A DNA stretch of 6,899 nt from Rhodospirillaceae bacterium (GCA_947458525.1 CANHAG010000063.1:1-6899), one strand, 5' to 3'; shown: positions 1-5,856, numbered from the stretch's first letter. A program made the numbers and translations. Notes: generated from the sequence alone by a model not told the origin.

Positions 1-386
1 GCTCAGTTCACTCCCCCCGTAAGCGGGGGGAGCAGGAGGGGGGGAATATAAATAGCAGGGAGGGCATAAGCCCCGCCATCCTTGACGCGCTATGCGATAA
101 TCTCAACACCCCCAAAGCACTTGCGATATTGCAAACACTCGATGGCGAGGTGCTTGTTGCCTCGGCACAGTTTATGGGTCTCTTGCAGCAATCCCCGCAG
201 CAATGGTTTCAGGGCGCGGGCGAAGATACGGCCTGGATTGAGGCAGAAATTGCCGCCCGCGCGGAGGCCAAAAAAGCGCGGGATTTTGCCGCCGCCGACG
301 CTATCAGAGCGAAGCTGAAGGCACGAGGGATTGTGCTGGAAGATACCCCCGGCGGTACCTCATGGCGGCGGGAATCTCTCTCATAA
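1..386 (+). CDS. cysS: Cysteinyl-tRNA synthetase, C-terminal fragment
   Basis: This is the 3' end of a class I aminoacyl-tRNA synthetase that charges tRNA-Cys with cysteine in the cytoplasm. The frame is open from base 3 to the TAA at 384-386 and its start lies left of the window, so the HIGH and KMSKS catalytic motifs are not visible. Recognition rests on the C-terminal domain: the [11 protein letters not shown] block (bases about 93-125) and the ending [19 protein letters not shown]...GGTSWRRE, which match the DALR-like and tail region of CysS. The fragment is about 127 residues. Just before the NLNTP block the frame runs through a G/C-rich palindrome (11-32), translated as [11 protein letters not shown], which is not a normal part of the family and looks like an in-frame repeat insertion. 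cimA follows about 150 bp downstream on the same strand. The identity is secure; that the inserted segment is translated is inferred from the open frame. Confidence 0.93.
   Translation, partial: SVHSPRKRGEQEGGNINSREGISPAILDALCDNLNTPKALAILQTLDGEVLVASAQFMGLLQQSPQQWFQGAGEDTAWIEAEIAARAEAKKARDFAAADAIRAKLKARGIVLEDTPGGTSWRRESLS
11..32. repeat. G/C palindrome inserted in frame in cysS
   Basis: A perfect 8-bp inverted repeat, CTCCCCCC at 11-18 and GGGGGGAG at 25-32, surrounds the loop GTAAGC. It is followed by a further G-run (about 33-44). A relative lies between purC and purS at 4562-4581, with the same CACT lead-in, C-run, AAGC in the loop and G-run. Here the element lies inside the cysS reading frame without breaking it. 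It probably falls in the linker before the C-terminal helical domain, where extra residues would be tolerated. The insertion event is inferred. Confidence 0.7.
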
Positions 387-536
387 AACGCATGGTTGCG
401 CTGGCAAGGTGGCTGGCGCACCCGCCCCAATGGGGCAGAGGAAGCTCTGTAGCCGCGCACCATCGTATCTGAAAGCGCGGGGGTAGGATGCCAAAGGGGC
501 TTGACCCGGGACTTGCGGCCTGAGATGCTGCGCCGC

Positions 537-2120
537 ATGAATGAGCGCGTCTATCTATACGATTCTACCTTGCGCGACGGGGCGCAGACCCGCGGCATTG
601 ATTTTACGGTGGCGGATAAAATCGCCATCACCCGCCTGCTTGACGGGCTGGGGATTGATTTTATCGAAGGTGGCTGGCCGGGCGCCAACCCGGCGGATGA
701 TGCGTTTTTTGCGGCTCAGCCAAAACTCACCCGCGCGACGCTCACTGCCTTTGGCATGACGCGCCGCGCCGGCCGCTCCGCCGCCAATGACCCCGGCTTA
801 CAGGATGTGCTGAACGCAAAAACCCCGAGCATCTGTCTGGTCGGCAAAGCGTGGGACAAGCAGGTGGAAACCGCGCTTAAAATCTCCAGAAAAGAAAATC
901 TGCGCATGGTGGCCGAATCCATCGCGCATCTTACCGCCAGAAAACGCACAGTGCATTTTGATGCCGAACATTTTTTTGACGGGTATAAAGCAAACCCCGC
1001 CTATGCGCTGGAGGTGCTCAGCGCCGCCCATGACGCAGGAGCCGAGTGGCTGGTGCTGTGCGACACAAATGGCGGCTCGCTGCCCAGTGACGTTAAACGT
1101 ATTGTGGCGGAAGTGAAAAAGAAACTGCCAGGGGCGCAGCTGGGTATTCACTGCCATAATGACACTGAGCAGGCGGTGGCGAATTCGCTCGCGGCGGTGG
1201 AGGCCGGCGTGCGCCAGGTGCAAGGCACTATGAACGGCATCGGCGAGCGCTGCGGCAATGCGAATCTGGTGAGTATTCTGCCCACCCTTATGCTCAAAAT
1301 GGGGTTCAAGACCGGGGTGAGTGAGAAAAAGCTTGCCGAGCTTACCGCCGTCAGCCGCGCGATTGATGACCGGCTTAACCGCGCGCCCAACCCGCATGCG
1401 GCGTATGTAGGGGCTTCCGCCTTTGCGCATAAGGGCGGCCTGCATGTAAGCGCCATGAGCAAGGACGAAACTTCATATGAACATATCAACCCGGCGCGCG
1501 TGGGTAACCGGCGGCTGGTGCTGGTTTCTGACAAGGCGGGGCGAGCAAATATCCTCACCCGTCTGGCGCAGATGGGGCTGAAAATCGCGCCCGAAGATGA
1601 AGGGGTGACGGCACTGGTGCGCGCGGTGAAAGAGCGCGAGGCGATCGGTTATGCCTATGAAGATGCCGAGGCGAGTTTCGAGTTGATGGCGCGGCAGATG
1701 CTTGATGCCGTGCCACAATTTTATGAACTGCAATCCTTCCGCGTGATTGACGAGCGGCGGATTAACGCCAAGGGCAAACCCGTCACCATGTCGGAAGCGA
1801 CCGTGAAACTCACGGTCAAAGGCGTGCGCAAAATGACGGTGGCAGAAGGCAATGGCCCGGTGAATGCGCTCGATGCCGCGCTCAGGAAAGCGCTGGTGAT
1901 GAAATATCCACAGCTCAAATCCATGCATCTGGCGGATTATAAGGTGCGGATTCTAACACCCGCCGACGCCACCGCCGCACTCACCCGCGTGATGATTGAA
2001 AGTAAAGATGATGAGGGGAAGAGCTGGACGACCATCGGCGTTTCCCCGAACGTGATCGATGCTTCCTACCATGCACTATATGACGCAATCACCTATTTCC
2101 TGCTGAAGGGGAAGAAATAG
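537..2120 (+). CDS. cimA: (R)-citramalate synthase
   Basis: This enzyme condenses pyruvate and acetyl-CoA to (R)-citramalate, the first step of the threonine-independent route to 2-oxobutanoate and isoleucine. It belongs to the HMGL-like/LeuA superfamily (DRE-TIM barrel). From the ATG at 537 it has 527 residues, normal for the long CimA type. Visible motifs are YDSTLRDGAQ (about 8-17), with the catalytic Arg and metal-binding Asp; EGGWPGANP (44-52); CDTNGG near 176; the metal-binding HCHND (205-209); and GTMNGIGERCGNANL (230-244). A C-terminal regulatory domain (about 390-515) resembles the LeuA allosteric dimer domain, so feedback by isoleucine is plausible. ATG 525 and TTG 501 are alternative in-frame starts; 537 is chosen because family members begin just before the ERxYLYDxTLRDG block, although no strong Shine-Dalgarno sequence is visible. 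The spacer from cysS (387-536) holds only a small hairpin, GCCCC/GGGGC at 424-436. The stop is 6 bp from that of the convergent permease gene. Confidence 0.93.
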   Translation: MNERVYLYDSTLRDGAQTRGIDFTVADKIAITRLLDGLGIDFIEGGWPGANPADDAFFAAQPKLTRATLTAFGMTRRAGRSAANDPGLQDVLNAKTPSICLVGKAWDKQVETALKISRKENLRMVAESIAHLTARKRTVHFDAEHFFDGYKANPAYALEVLSAAHDAGAEWLVLCDTNGGSLPSDVKRIVAEVKKKLPGAQLGIHCHNDTEQAVANSLAAVEAGVRQVQGTMNGIGERCGNANLVSILPTLMLKMGFKTGVSEKKLAELTAVSRAIDDRLNRAPNPHAAYVGASAFAHKGGLHVSAMSKDETSYEHINPARVGNRRLVLVSDKAGRANILTRLAQMGLKIAPEDEGVTALVRAVKEREAIGYAYEDAEASFELMARQMLDAVPQFYELQSFRVIDERRINAKGKPVTMSEATVKLTVKGVRKMTVAEGNGPVNALDAALRKALVMKYPQLKSMHLADYKVRILTPADATAALTRVMIESKDDEGKSWTTIGVSPNVIDASYHALYDAITYFLLKGKK

Positions 2121-2126
2121 TAAGCG

Positions 2127-3002
2127 TTAGCCCTGATCCAGCTGGGCAAGTTTGGGGCGGCGCAGGGTGATGATGGCCACCCCCACGACCGTCAGCGCCG
2201 CGCCCAGCATTAACGGCAAGGTAAGTGACTCCCCGAACATGGCCATGCTGGTTGCGATGCCGAAGACCGGAATCAGCAGAGAATAAGGCACCACCTGCGT
2301 CACCTCATAACGCGCGAGCAGCCAGGTCCAAAGCCCATAGCCGATGAGTGAGGAAAAGACGATGCTATAGGCAATCGCTAGCCATGCTTCCATCGGCGCG
2401 GCGGCAATCTGCGCCAGCTGGTCATGCTCGAAGAGCAGGCTCAGGATAAGCATTTGCGGTAACGCAATCAGCCCCGGCCAGAAAAGCATCGGCACCACGG
2501 CATTTTCCTTCATGCGCTTCATGTGGATATTGGCCGCCGCCCAGCCAAACGCGCCGACAAGCGCTACCAGAAAGGCCAGCGAGTGCTCCTCCACATCTGG
2601 CGCGCCCGCCACGACCACCACGCCGAAAAACGCTAAAATCAGCCCGAAACTGCGCCAGGGGCCGAGGTAATCCTTAAAGAAAATTGCTGCAAGCAGGCAG
2701 GAGAACGGCACGCCGAGCTGGCTGGCCACAATGGTGGAGCTGACCGAAAGCCCCATACGCATCGCCACAAAAAACATGGCGAAATGCAGCGTGACATAAA
2801 ACAGCGATAGCAGCGCCATATCGCGCCAGTTCGGCCAGCCATAGCGGCGAATGAAGGGCAGCAGCAGGAGGCAGACACCCACAAAGCGCAGAATAATGGT
2901 GAGAAAAGGCGAGAAATGCAGCACCGCCATTTTTGAAGCAGAGAAATTCGCCCCCCAGCAGAAGGAGACAAGCGTGGCAGCAAGAATGGCGAGAAGGGGC
3001 AT
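2127..3002 (-). CDS. EamA/DMT-family inner-membrane transporter
   Basis: This is a predicted inner-membrane permease of the drug/metabolite transporter superfamily (EamA type). Substrates in this family range from amino acids and metabolites to unknowns, and none can be assigned here. The 291-residue product has the usual length, about ten hydrophobic helices, and two EamA-like halves, each beginning near an aromatic/Gly motif (FCWGANF at about 14-20; GAFGWAAANIHMKRM around residue 150-165). The second half ends with the typical GAALTVVGVAIITLRRP. The ATG at 3002 is chosen because the first transmembrane helix starts right after it. The frame stays open to a start at 3251, which would add 83 residues, but that stretch is polar, crosses degenerate 7-bp repeats and a terminator hairpin, and resembles no family N-terminus. 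The gene converges on cimA with a 6-bp gap. Its upstream DNA carries repeat arrays and a small transcription unit on the same strand. Confidence 0.88.
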   Translation of the reverse strand: MPLLAILAATLVSFCWGANFSASKMAVLHFSPFLTIILRFVGVCLLLLPFIRRYGWPNWRDMALLSLFYVTLHFAMFFVAMRMGLSVSSTIVASQLGVPFSCLLAAIFFKDYLGPWRSFGLILAFFGVVVVAGAPDVEEHSLAFLVALVGAFGWAAANIHMKRMKENAVVPMLFWPGLIALPQMLILSLLFEHDQLAQIAAAPMEAWLAIAYSIVFSSLIGYGLWTWLLARYEVTQVVPYSLLIPVFGIATSMAMFGESLTLPLMLGAALTVVGVAIITLRRPKLAQLDQG

Positions 3003-3006
3003 GGGG

Positions 3007-3048
3007 GTTCGGGGCTCGTGATTCGTGACTCGGGGCTCGGGATTCGCA
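3007..3048 (+). repeat. Degenerate heptamer tandem array (left arm)
   Basis: Six consecutive 7-bp units fit the consensus RYTCGKG: GTTCGGG, GCTCGTG, ATTCGTG, ACTCGGG, GCTCGGG and the decayed ATTCGCA. The array begins 5 bp upstream of the permease start codon at 3002. It is therefore in that gene's 5' leader, or its promoter region if transcription starts close by. An array with the same consensus in the opposite orientation lies at 3112-3139. The period of 7 is not a multiple of 3, so this is not coding-driven repetition. Confidence 0.85.
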
Positions 3049-3061
3049 TGTGTGATAGGCT

Positions 3062-3088
3062 GGCGGGAGGCACGAGGCAAGCAGCAAG
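3062..3088 (-). repeat. Weaker heptamer array between the two arms
   Basis: Read on the minus strand, this stretch divides into 7-base steps with a recurring TGC core (CTTGCTG, CTTGCCT, CGTGCCT, CCCGCCA). The consensus differs from that of the flanking arrays but the period is the same. This suggests that the whole 3007-3139 block is built from heptameric repeats at different stages of decay. Only four poor units are present, so chance similarity is possible. Confidence 0.45.
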
Positions 3089-3111
3089 ATGCTGGGGCAC
3101 GCACAGCAAGG

Positions 3112-3139
3112 CTTGAATCACGAGTCACGAGCCACGAAT
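3112..3139 (-). repeat. Degenerate heptamer tandem array (right arm)
   Basis: On the minus strand four 7-base units are ATTCGTG, GCTCGTG, ACTCGTG and ATTCAAG, the same RYTCGTG consensus as the array at 3007-3048 but inverted. Nineteen bases at 3013-3031 match the reverse complement of 3115-3133 at 17 positions. A transcript across the region could therefore form a long stem with a loop of about 80 nt. The block lies between the terminator at 3206-3236 and the permease gene. Confidence 0.82.
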
Positions 3140-3205
3140 TTTCCACTGGCATTTTGAACGCGACTTCATTATTGTCCACAGCCCTGAGCGACGAAAATAT
3201 CGGAT

Positions 3206-3236
3206 AAAAAAAGGGTCTGAGATTGCTCTCAGACCC
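3206..3236 (-). terminator. Intrinsic terminator, minus strand
   Basis: A perfect 9-bp stem, GGGTCTGAG (3213-3221) with CTCAGACCC (3228-3236), has a 6-nt loop. On the minus strand it is followed at once by seven U residues (3206-3212). It is a textbook Rho-independent terminator for leftward transcription. It closes the small transcription unit that starts near 3386 and separates it from the permease gene. Confidence 0.9.
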
Positions 3237-3386
3237 CAAGTCGCTCGGCAAGCAACAGTTTCTGGCCTGGCCAGATTCGTGGGCGAAGGCGTCGGGAATA
3301 AACTCCCTGGCGCCTTTGCTATTTCAGGCTCGCGCGAACACAGGCGGGATCTGGTTTTTGGTGACGTTGCGTGCCCCGCTGCTCTG
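3206..3386 (-). ncRNA. Putative structured small RNA (6S-like size) or terminated leader
   Basis: A minus-strand transcription unit of about 180 nt is defined by a good promoter (3393-3421) and an intrinsic terminator (3206-3236), with no credible ORF. The predicted ends can pair: GGCACGCAAC near the 5' end and GTTGCTTGCC near the 3' end match at 9 of 10 positions. Inside that stem are an ACCAGAT/ATCTGG pair and a hairpin, AAGGCG/CGCCTT enclosing GGGA/TCCC. Length, end-to-end pairing and an unpaired middle recall 6S RNA, which binds the sigma-70 holoenzyme, but I cannot match conserved 6S sequence with certainty. It lacks a tmRNA tag reading frame and the SRP RNA GGAAG tetraloop motif. The alternative is an attenuated leader or riboswitch for the permease that starts 204 bp downstream of the terminator. 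The 5' end is estimated from the -10 box. Confidence 0.6.
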
Positions 3387-3392
3387 GGCTAC

Positions 3393-3421
3393 TATATATA
3401 GTCCAACCACTTTTCTGGCAA
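3393..3421 (-). promoter_or_regulatory. Sigma-70-type promoter for the small RNA
   Basis: On the minus strand TTGCCA (3421-3416) and TATATA (3398-3393) are separated by exactly 17 bp. Transcription would start around 3385-3386. The -10 box lies in a 12-bp perfect palindrome, ACTATATATAGT (3391-3402). Confidence 0.7.
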
Positions 3422-3688
3422 TCATTAATTATTCTGTGCATACTAATCTGTAACTTGCTTAATTGATTGTGTTTTTCTTGTCACATTCCGGTGAACCATC
3501 ATCTATGCTTCTGGGGATAATTTCACTACCCGTTGTGGAACGCGGGGAGGTGGTTTTTTCCTGTCAATGCAGGGAGTTGGAACCGCCCTGCCGGAAACCC
3601 AAAAAAACCTTACATTCCGAGCTTTACCTTGGCCTGAATTCATCTTAAGACTATGGCTAGTCACATCACAAAACCTGCGGGCAGCCTC
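3422..3688 (+). promoter_or_regulatory. Upstream region and probable leader of purC
   Basis: This non-coding stretch is more A+T-rich than its surroundings and must hold the promoter of purC. A possible -35 TTGTCA at 3479-3484 has no convincing -10 at the right spacing, so no promoter is called. A small hairpin, GCAGGG/CCCTGC with an 11-nt loop, lies near 3568-3592. It lacks a T-tract and is not a terminator. Short ORFs here show no protein-like character. No riboswitch of a known class was recognised. Confidence 0.3.
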
Positions 3689-4483
3689 ATGAGCAAACAA
3701 CCGATTTACGAAGGCAAGGCGAAAAAACTGTTCGAAGGCCCGGAGCCGGGTACACTGATTCAGCATTTCAAAGACGACGCCACCGCGTTTAACAATAAGA
3801 AACGCGGCACGATTGAGGGCAAAGGCGTCATCAACAATAAAATCTCGGAATTTCTCATGTCGCGCCTGAACGAGATGGGTATTCCCACCCATTTCATCCG
3901 CGGCCTCAATATGCGCGAGCAGCTGGTGCGGGCGGTGGATATCATCCCCCTCGAAATCATCGTGCGTAATTACGCCGCCGGGTCGTTTGCTGAGCGTTTT
4001 GGGGCGTTTGAGGGTGAGCCGCTGGGATCGCCGCTCACCGAATTCTGCCTGAAGGATGACCGCTTGGGTGATCCGTTTATTTCTGAAGATCATATCTATG
4101 CGTTTGGTCTTGCCGAACCGGAGGAGATTGACGAAATCCGCCATTATGCGCTGCGGGTGAATGATTTTGTCAGCGGGCTTTTTTACGGGGTCGGCGTGCG
4201 GCTGATTGACCTTAAGCTCGAATTTGGCCGGTTTTATGAAGGCGATATGGTGCAGGTCATGCTGGCGGATGAAATTTCGCCCGATACCTGCCGCTTATGG
4301 GACATCACCACCAACGATAAAATGGATAAAGACCGCTTCCGCCGCGACCTTGGCAAGACCGAGGAAGCCTACCGCGAAGTGGCGCGCCGCCTTGGTGTTC
4401 TGCCTTCCGCCAATGTGGTGGAAACCGCCGCGTTTGGTGGAAAAGAAAAAAAATCCGCCAAGCCGACGGGGAAGAAGAAATAA
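3689..4483 (+). CDS. purC: SAICAR synthetase (PurC)
   Basis: Phosphoribosylaminoimidazole-succinocarboxamide synthase joins CAIR and aspartate using ATP, in de novo purine synthesis in the cytoplasm. From the ATG at 3689 it has 264 residues, the usual length. The N-terminal ATP-site segment [16 protein letters not shown] (about 6-21) and both family signatures are present: [15 protein letters not shown] (85-99) and LIDLKLEFG (172-180). The conserved [12 protein letters not shown] follows (194-205), as does the terminal [11 protein letters not shown] block. An in-frame ATG at 3653 would add 12 residues, [12 protein letters not shown], which have no family counterpart; neither start has a strong Shine-Dalgarno sequence. 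The C-terminus ends in a lysine-rich tail ([13 protein letters not shown]) beyond the conserved fold. purS and purQ follow on the same strand, a common alphaproteobacterial order. The stop codon is the first three bases of an octamer repeat array. Confidence 0.96.
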   Translation: MSKQPIYEGKAKKLFEGPEPGTLIQHFKDDATAFNNKKRGTIEGKGVINNKISEFLMSRLNEMGIPTHFIRGLNMREQLVRAVDIIPLEIIVRNYAAGSFAERFGAFEGEPLGSPLTEFCLKDDRLGDPFISEDHIYAFGLAEPEEIDEIRHYALRVNDFVSGLFYGVGVRLIDLKLEFGRFYEGDMVQVMLADEISPDTCRLWDITTNDKMDKDRFRRDLGKTEEAYREVARRLGVLPSANVVETAAFGGKEKKSAKPTGKKK

Positions 4484-4520
4484 CGAAGTGACGAATTGAC
4501 GAAATGGTGAATTGACGAAA
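4481..4520 (+). repeat. Octamer tandem array at the purC stop codon
   Basis: Five consecutive 8-bp units have the consensus TGACGAAW: TAACGAAG, TGACGAAT, TGACGAAA, TGGTGAAT and TGACGAAA. The first contains the TAA stop of purC. An inverted array of the same octamer lies at 5125-5156, just before purQ. Its ATTCGT core is shared with the heptamers near 3007-3139, so the two repeat kinds may be related. Confidence 0.88.
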
Positions 4521-4561
4521 TAGAGGGGTGAACTTTGCCACACCTGTTATTTCTTCCACTC

Positions 4562-4581
4562 GCCCCCGCGAAGCAGGGGGC
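4562..4581. repeat. G/C palindrome, relative of the cysS insert
   Basis: GCCCCC (4562-4567) and GGGGGC (4576-4581) flank the loop GCGAAGCA. The lead-in CACT, the C-run, AAGC in the loop and the G-run are laid out as in the palindrome inside cysS at 11-32. No T-tract follows, so it is more likely a dispersed repeat than a terminator. Confidence 0.6.
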
Positions 4582-4590
4582 TTGGAGCGC

Positions 4591-4621
4591 GAAAAATTGT
4601 TACATTGAGTACCAATTTTTC
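4591..4621. repeat. A+T-rich perfect inverted repeat
   Basis: GAAAAATTG (4591-4599) is the exact reverse complement of CAATTTTTC (4613-4621), with a 13-nt loop. It lies between purC and purS. It could be a weak terminator or processing hairpin in the pur transcript, or an operator-like site. The stem is A/T-rich, which makes efficient termination doubtful. Confidence 0.5.
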
Positions 4622-4639
4622 TAGTCCAAGGGTTGAGAA

Positions 4640-4666
4640 GCCTTAGCGAGCAAAGCGAGCTTAGGC
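4640..4666. repeat. Palindromic element with G-A mismatches
   Basis: GCCTTAGCGAGC (4640-4651) and GCGAGCTTAGGC (4655-4666) are near-complementary around an AAA loop. Pairing is interrupted by a T-T mismatch and by tandem G-A/A-G mismatches in the GAG/CGA section. Short segments TAGCGAG and GGCGAAG recur after purQ near 5869-5890. It looks like a dispersed intergenic palindrome. Confidence 0.55.
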
Positions 4667-4726
4667 GAAGCTGGGTGAGGGGGAAGCTAAAACATACCGA
4701 CTACTGCCCACTGGAGACTGAAAAAA

Positions 4727-4969
4727 ATGAAAGCCAAAATCCATGTAACCTTGAAGAATGGCGTGCTCGACCCGCAGGGAAAAGCCATTGAGTCAGCGCT
4801 TTCGCATCTGGGATTTGCGGATGTGGGGCAGGTGCGTGTTGGCAAATATATTGAGGTGGAGATGAAGGGGCAAAGCCCCGAATCCACCCGCGCGCGCGCG
4901 GAAGAAATGTGCGAGAAACTCCTGGCCAATACGGTGATTGAGAAATTCGCTGTCGAAATCGCGGAGTAG
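4727..4969 (+). CDS. purS: FGAM synthase subunit PurS
   Basis: PurS is the small structural subunit of the three-part formylglycinamidine ribonucleotide synthase (PurS, PurL, PurQ). It bridges PurQ and PurL and helps pass ammonia from the glutaminase to the synthetase. The 80-residue product has the family's normal length and pattern: an N-terminal beta strand (KAKIHVTLKNGVLDPQGKAIE), the central HLGFADVGQVRVGKYIEVEM segment, a helix with RARAEEMCEKLLAN, and the final VIEKFAVEIAE. A Shine-Dalgarno GGAG lies at 4713-4716, 10 bp before the ATG, making this the best-supported translation start in the window. It lies between purC and purQ with long spacers (243 and 194 bp) filled with repeats, unusual for genes whose products work in one pathway. 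Confidence 0.95.
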   Translation: MKAKIHVTLKNGVLDPQGKAIESALSHLGFADVGQVRVGKYIEVEMKGQSPESTRARAEEMCEKLLANTVIEKFAVEIAE

Positions 4970-5004
4970 AACAGATTGAAACCATTGCCTAACGCATTTT
5001 CATT

Positions 5005-5093
5005 CGTCATCTCCGCGCAGGCGGGGATCCAGCGCCAGGGAATCTCGCGGCGCAGACGCGCTGCACTGGATTCCCGCCTTCGCGGGAATGACA
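5005..5093. repeat. Paired REP-like palindromic element (BIME-like)
   Basis: Two 28-bp arms, 5005-5032 and 5066-5093, are inverted copies differing at only a few positions and separated by about 33 bp. Each arm is itself a hairpin; the clearest is TTCCCGC-CTTC-GCGGGAA in the right arm. The core, CGTCATTCCCGCGAAGGCGGGAATCCAG-like, resembles an intergenic repeat widespread in proteobacteria, known by eye from its translation SFPRRRES. Such elements can stabilise mRNA, end transcription or bind nucleoid proteins. Here it lies between purS and purQ and may set the relative amounts of the two messages. Confidence 0.85.
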
Positions 5094-5124
5094 AATTTAT
5101 GGGTTACGCAACGGTCTCAGATTT

Positions 5125-5156
5125 ATTCGTCAATTCGTCAATTCTTCAACGCGTCA
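5125..5156 (-). repeat. Octamer tandem array upstream of purQ (inverted copy)
   Basis: Four 8-bp units on the plus strand, ATTCGTCA twice, then ATTCTTCA and ACGCGTCA, are the reverse complement of the TGACGAAW array at 4481-4520. The array ends 7 bp before the purQ ATG, so it occupies the position where a Shine-Dalgarno sequence would be expected, and no good one is visible. Confidence 0.85.
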
Positions 5157-5163
5157 GCTCCTT

Positions 5164-5856
5164 ATGAAATCCGCTGTTATCGTATTCCCCGGCTCTAACT
5201 GCGACCGCGATGCATTTGGCGCGCTGGAGGCAGCAGGGCTCACCCCCGGCTATGTCTGGCATGCGGATGGGGCACTGCCCGAAGGAGTGCGGCTTGTTGT
5301 GCTGCCCGGCGGTTTTTCGTTTGGCGATTATCTGCGTTGCGGCGCCATGGCGGCGCGCGCACCGATTATGCAAGACGTGATCCGTTTTGCAAATAAAGGC
5401 GGGTATGTGCTTGGCATCTGCAACGGGTTTCAGATCCTCACCGAATCCGGCCTTTTGCCCGGCACGCTGATGCGCAATGCCCATCTTAAATTCACCTGTA
5501 AGGAGACAACCCTGAAGGTGGAGGCGAGCGATTCGGTGTTTCTCGGCGGCTACCGGCAAGGGCAGGTGGTGAATTTCCCCGTTGCCCATGCGGAGGGGAA
5601 TTATTTTGCTGATGAGGCGACGCTGAAACAGATGGAAGAGGCAGGGCAGGTGGCGCTGCGCTATGCCACGCCAGAGGGCGCTGTAACGCCTGAGGCCAGC
5701 CCTAACGGCGCGCGGCATAATATCGCCGGCATCACCAATGCGAAAAAAAATGTGCTGGGGCTGATGCCTCACCCCGAGCGCCATGCGGATGCTGCCACCG
5801 GCGGTACGGATGGTGCGGTGATGTTCAAAGCGCTGTTTGAACGCCTCGCGGCGTAG
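5164..5856 (+). CDS. purQ: FGAM synthase glutaminase subunit PurQ
   Basis: PurQ is the class I glutamine amidotransferase subunit of the PurSLQ complex. It hydrolyses glutamine to supply ammonia for converting FGAR to FGAM. The 230-residue product has the normal length. The nucleophile is Cys86 in GICNGFQ, and the other triad members are His203 and Glu205 in MPHPERH. The N-terminal VIVFPGSNCDRD and the oxyanion-region segment LPGGFSFGDYLRCG are typical. The ATG at 5164 matches the family start (MKSAVIVFPG), although the preceding sequence is an octamer repeat array without a clear ribosome-binding site, so expression may depend on coupling or on a weak site. purL, the synthetase subunit, is not in the window. 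Confidence 0.97.
   Translation: MKSAVIVFPGSNCDRDAFGALEAAGLTPGYVWHADGALPEGVRLVVLPGGFSFGDYLRCGAMAARAPIMQDVIRFANKGGYVLGICNGFQILTESGLLPGTLMRNAHLKFTCKETTLKVEASDSVFLGGYRQGQVVNFPVAHAEGNYFADEATLKQMEEAGQVALRYATPEGAVTPEASPNGARHNIAGITNAKKNVLGLMPHPERHADAATGGTDGAVMFKALFERLAA

Noticed and set aside
387..536. A regulatory element or tRNA between cysS and cimA
   Set aside because: Only a 5-bp hairpin (424-436) is visible; no cloverleaf, promoter of quality or T-tract was found.
798..1928. Long minus-strand reading frames opposite cimA (798-1445, 1148-1558 and 1473-1928)
   Set aside because: They lie antisense to a well-supported enzyme gene in G+C-rich DNA and have no recognisable motifs.
3003..3251. An 83-residue N-terminal extension of the permease
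   Set aside because: It is open by chance, is polar, runs through 7-bp repeats and a terminator hairpin, and the permease fold starts exactly at the ATG at 3002.
3206..3386. tmRNA or SRP RNA as the identity of the small RNA
   Set aside because: No tag-peptide reading frame ending in an alanine-rich tag, no T-loop/CCA acceptor part, and no SRP domain IV GGAAG core were found.
3223..3648. Two small plus-strand frames (76 and 61 codons) upstream of purC
   Set aside because: No ribosome-binding site, protein-like composition or family resemblance; the first is antisense to the terminator and small-RNA unit.
4481..5156. CRISPR array
   Set aside because: The repeated units are 7-8 bp and directly contiguous, without unique spacers of 25-40 bp or long identical repeats, and no cas genes are present.
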